Shown here piece after piece: positions 6,190-6,492 of a stretch of 6,492 bases of DNA. A program made the translations under genes and the position numbers. The notes under the pieces are model-generated. The model did not search any database and had not been told where the DNA came from. It was given only the letters and a program-made list of their open reading frames with translations. Each line of letters starts with the position of its first letter. The first letter of the stretch is position 1. Source of the stretch: an uncultured Bacteroides sp. (lineage in GTDB: Bacteria; Bacteroidota; Bacteroidia; Bacteroidales; Bacteroidaceae); the NCBI GenBank assembly GCA_900557355.1, contig USSR01000401.1:1-6492 (forward strand), read 5' to 3'.

Positions 6190-6492
6190 ATGAAACATGG
6201 CAGGTCTTGGCTATCGGCTTTTTTGATTTCTTTTTCTATTTTGTCATTTGCTCAAAAAGAGCCGGTGGATTATGTCAATACGATTATTGGTGCTTCAACT
6301 TCGGCAGAGGCCGGAAAGTCGGGGCATGGGTTGGGAAAAACCTTTCCGGGAAGTTGTACTCCTTTCGGACTTGTACAGTTGAGTCCGGATACTAAAACAG
6401 GTGGTGATAACGGCCCCGGATATTCGTGGCATCATTCTACTATCGAAGGATTCAGCTTTACGCATTTAAGCGGTATTGGCTGGGGGGGGGCC
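6190..6492 (+). CDS. GH92 alpha-mannosidase, N-terminal 101 codons (cut by window edge)
   Basis: From ATG at 6190 the frame is open to the last base. A Sec signal peptide (hydrophobic 7-20, likely cleavage after SFA at 21) is followed by the GH92 N-terminal signature: VDYVNTIIG (26-34), FPGSCTPFGLVQLSPDT (52-68), GYSW (77-80) and GFSFTHLSGIG (87-97). GH92 enzymes are calcium-dependent inverting exo-alpha-mannosidases of about 750 residues that Bacteroides species use on N-glycans and fungal mannans; the catalytic acid and base lie beyond the window. It is 21 bp downstream of the SGNH esterase gene. The last codons contain a run of nine G residues (6482-6490), so the final residues WGGA should be treated cautiously. 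Confidence 0.93.
   Translation, partial: MKHGRSWLSAFLISFSILSFAQKEPVDYVNTIIGASTSAEAGKSGHGLGKTFPGSCTPFGLVQLSPDTKTGGDNGPGYSWHHSTIEGFSFTHLSGIGWGGA

Noticed and set aside
1..6492. CRISPR array, tRNA or rRNA genes, insertion sequence
   Set aside because: I saw no regularly spaced repeats, no tRNA- or rRNA-like sequence and no transposase or terminal inverted repeats on either strand.

Overview
The window looks like a chromosomal segment of a gut Bacteroides-type bacterium (Bacteroidota). The evidence is a set of Bacteroidota promoter elements (TAnnTTTG -7 boxes), weak Shine-Dalgarno sites, moderate GC, and a gene content typical of that group: secreted glycan-active enzymes, a TlpA-like thioredoxin protein and a BlaI/M56 regulatory pair. 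Genus and species cannot be fixed from the sequence alone.

Left part (1-1433). Two minus-strand genes form a regulatory pair: a BlaI/MecI-type winged-helix repressor (763-1125) and, downstream of it, the N-terminal 219 residues of a BlaR1/MecR1-type M56 membrane metalloprotease (1-658, cut by the window edge). A 104-bp AT-rich spacer with a striking inverted repeat separates them. The repressor promoter carries a perfect palindrome, TACGAAAGTTTCGTA, directly abutting its -7 box.

Middle (1434-4973). A plus-strand lipoprotein of the Gfo/Idh/MocA fold, best read as a GH109 alpha-N-acetylgalactosaminidase, ends in a strong intrinsic terminator. Facing it on the minus strand is a 633-residue exported protein with a C-terminal TlpA/thioredoxin domain (WCGPC). 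Its promoter has the same palindrome at the same place relative to its -7 box, which predicts that it belongs to the BlaI regulon.

Right part (4974-6492). Divergent from the thioredoxin gene is a plus-strand pair 21 bp apart: a secreted two-domain SGNH/GDSL esterase (GxDLY plus SGNH domains) and the first 101 codons of a GH92 alpha-mannosidase, cut by the window edge. Together with the GH109 enzyme they point to degradation of host or microbial glycans.

The main observation is the shared operator. The BlaI/M56 pair has no beta-lactamase in view, and the only other gene carrying its predicted operator encodes an envelope thioredoxin-fold protein. This suggests a protease-relieved, repressor-controlled envelope redox response rather than antibiotic resistance.
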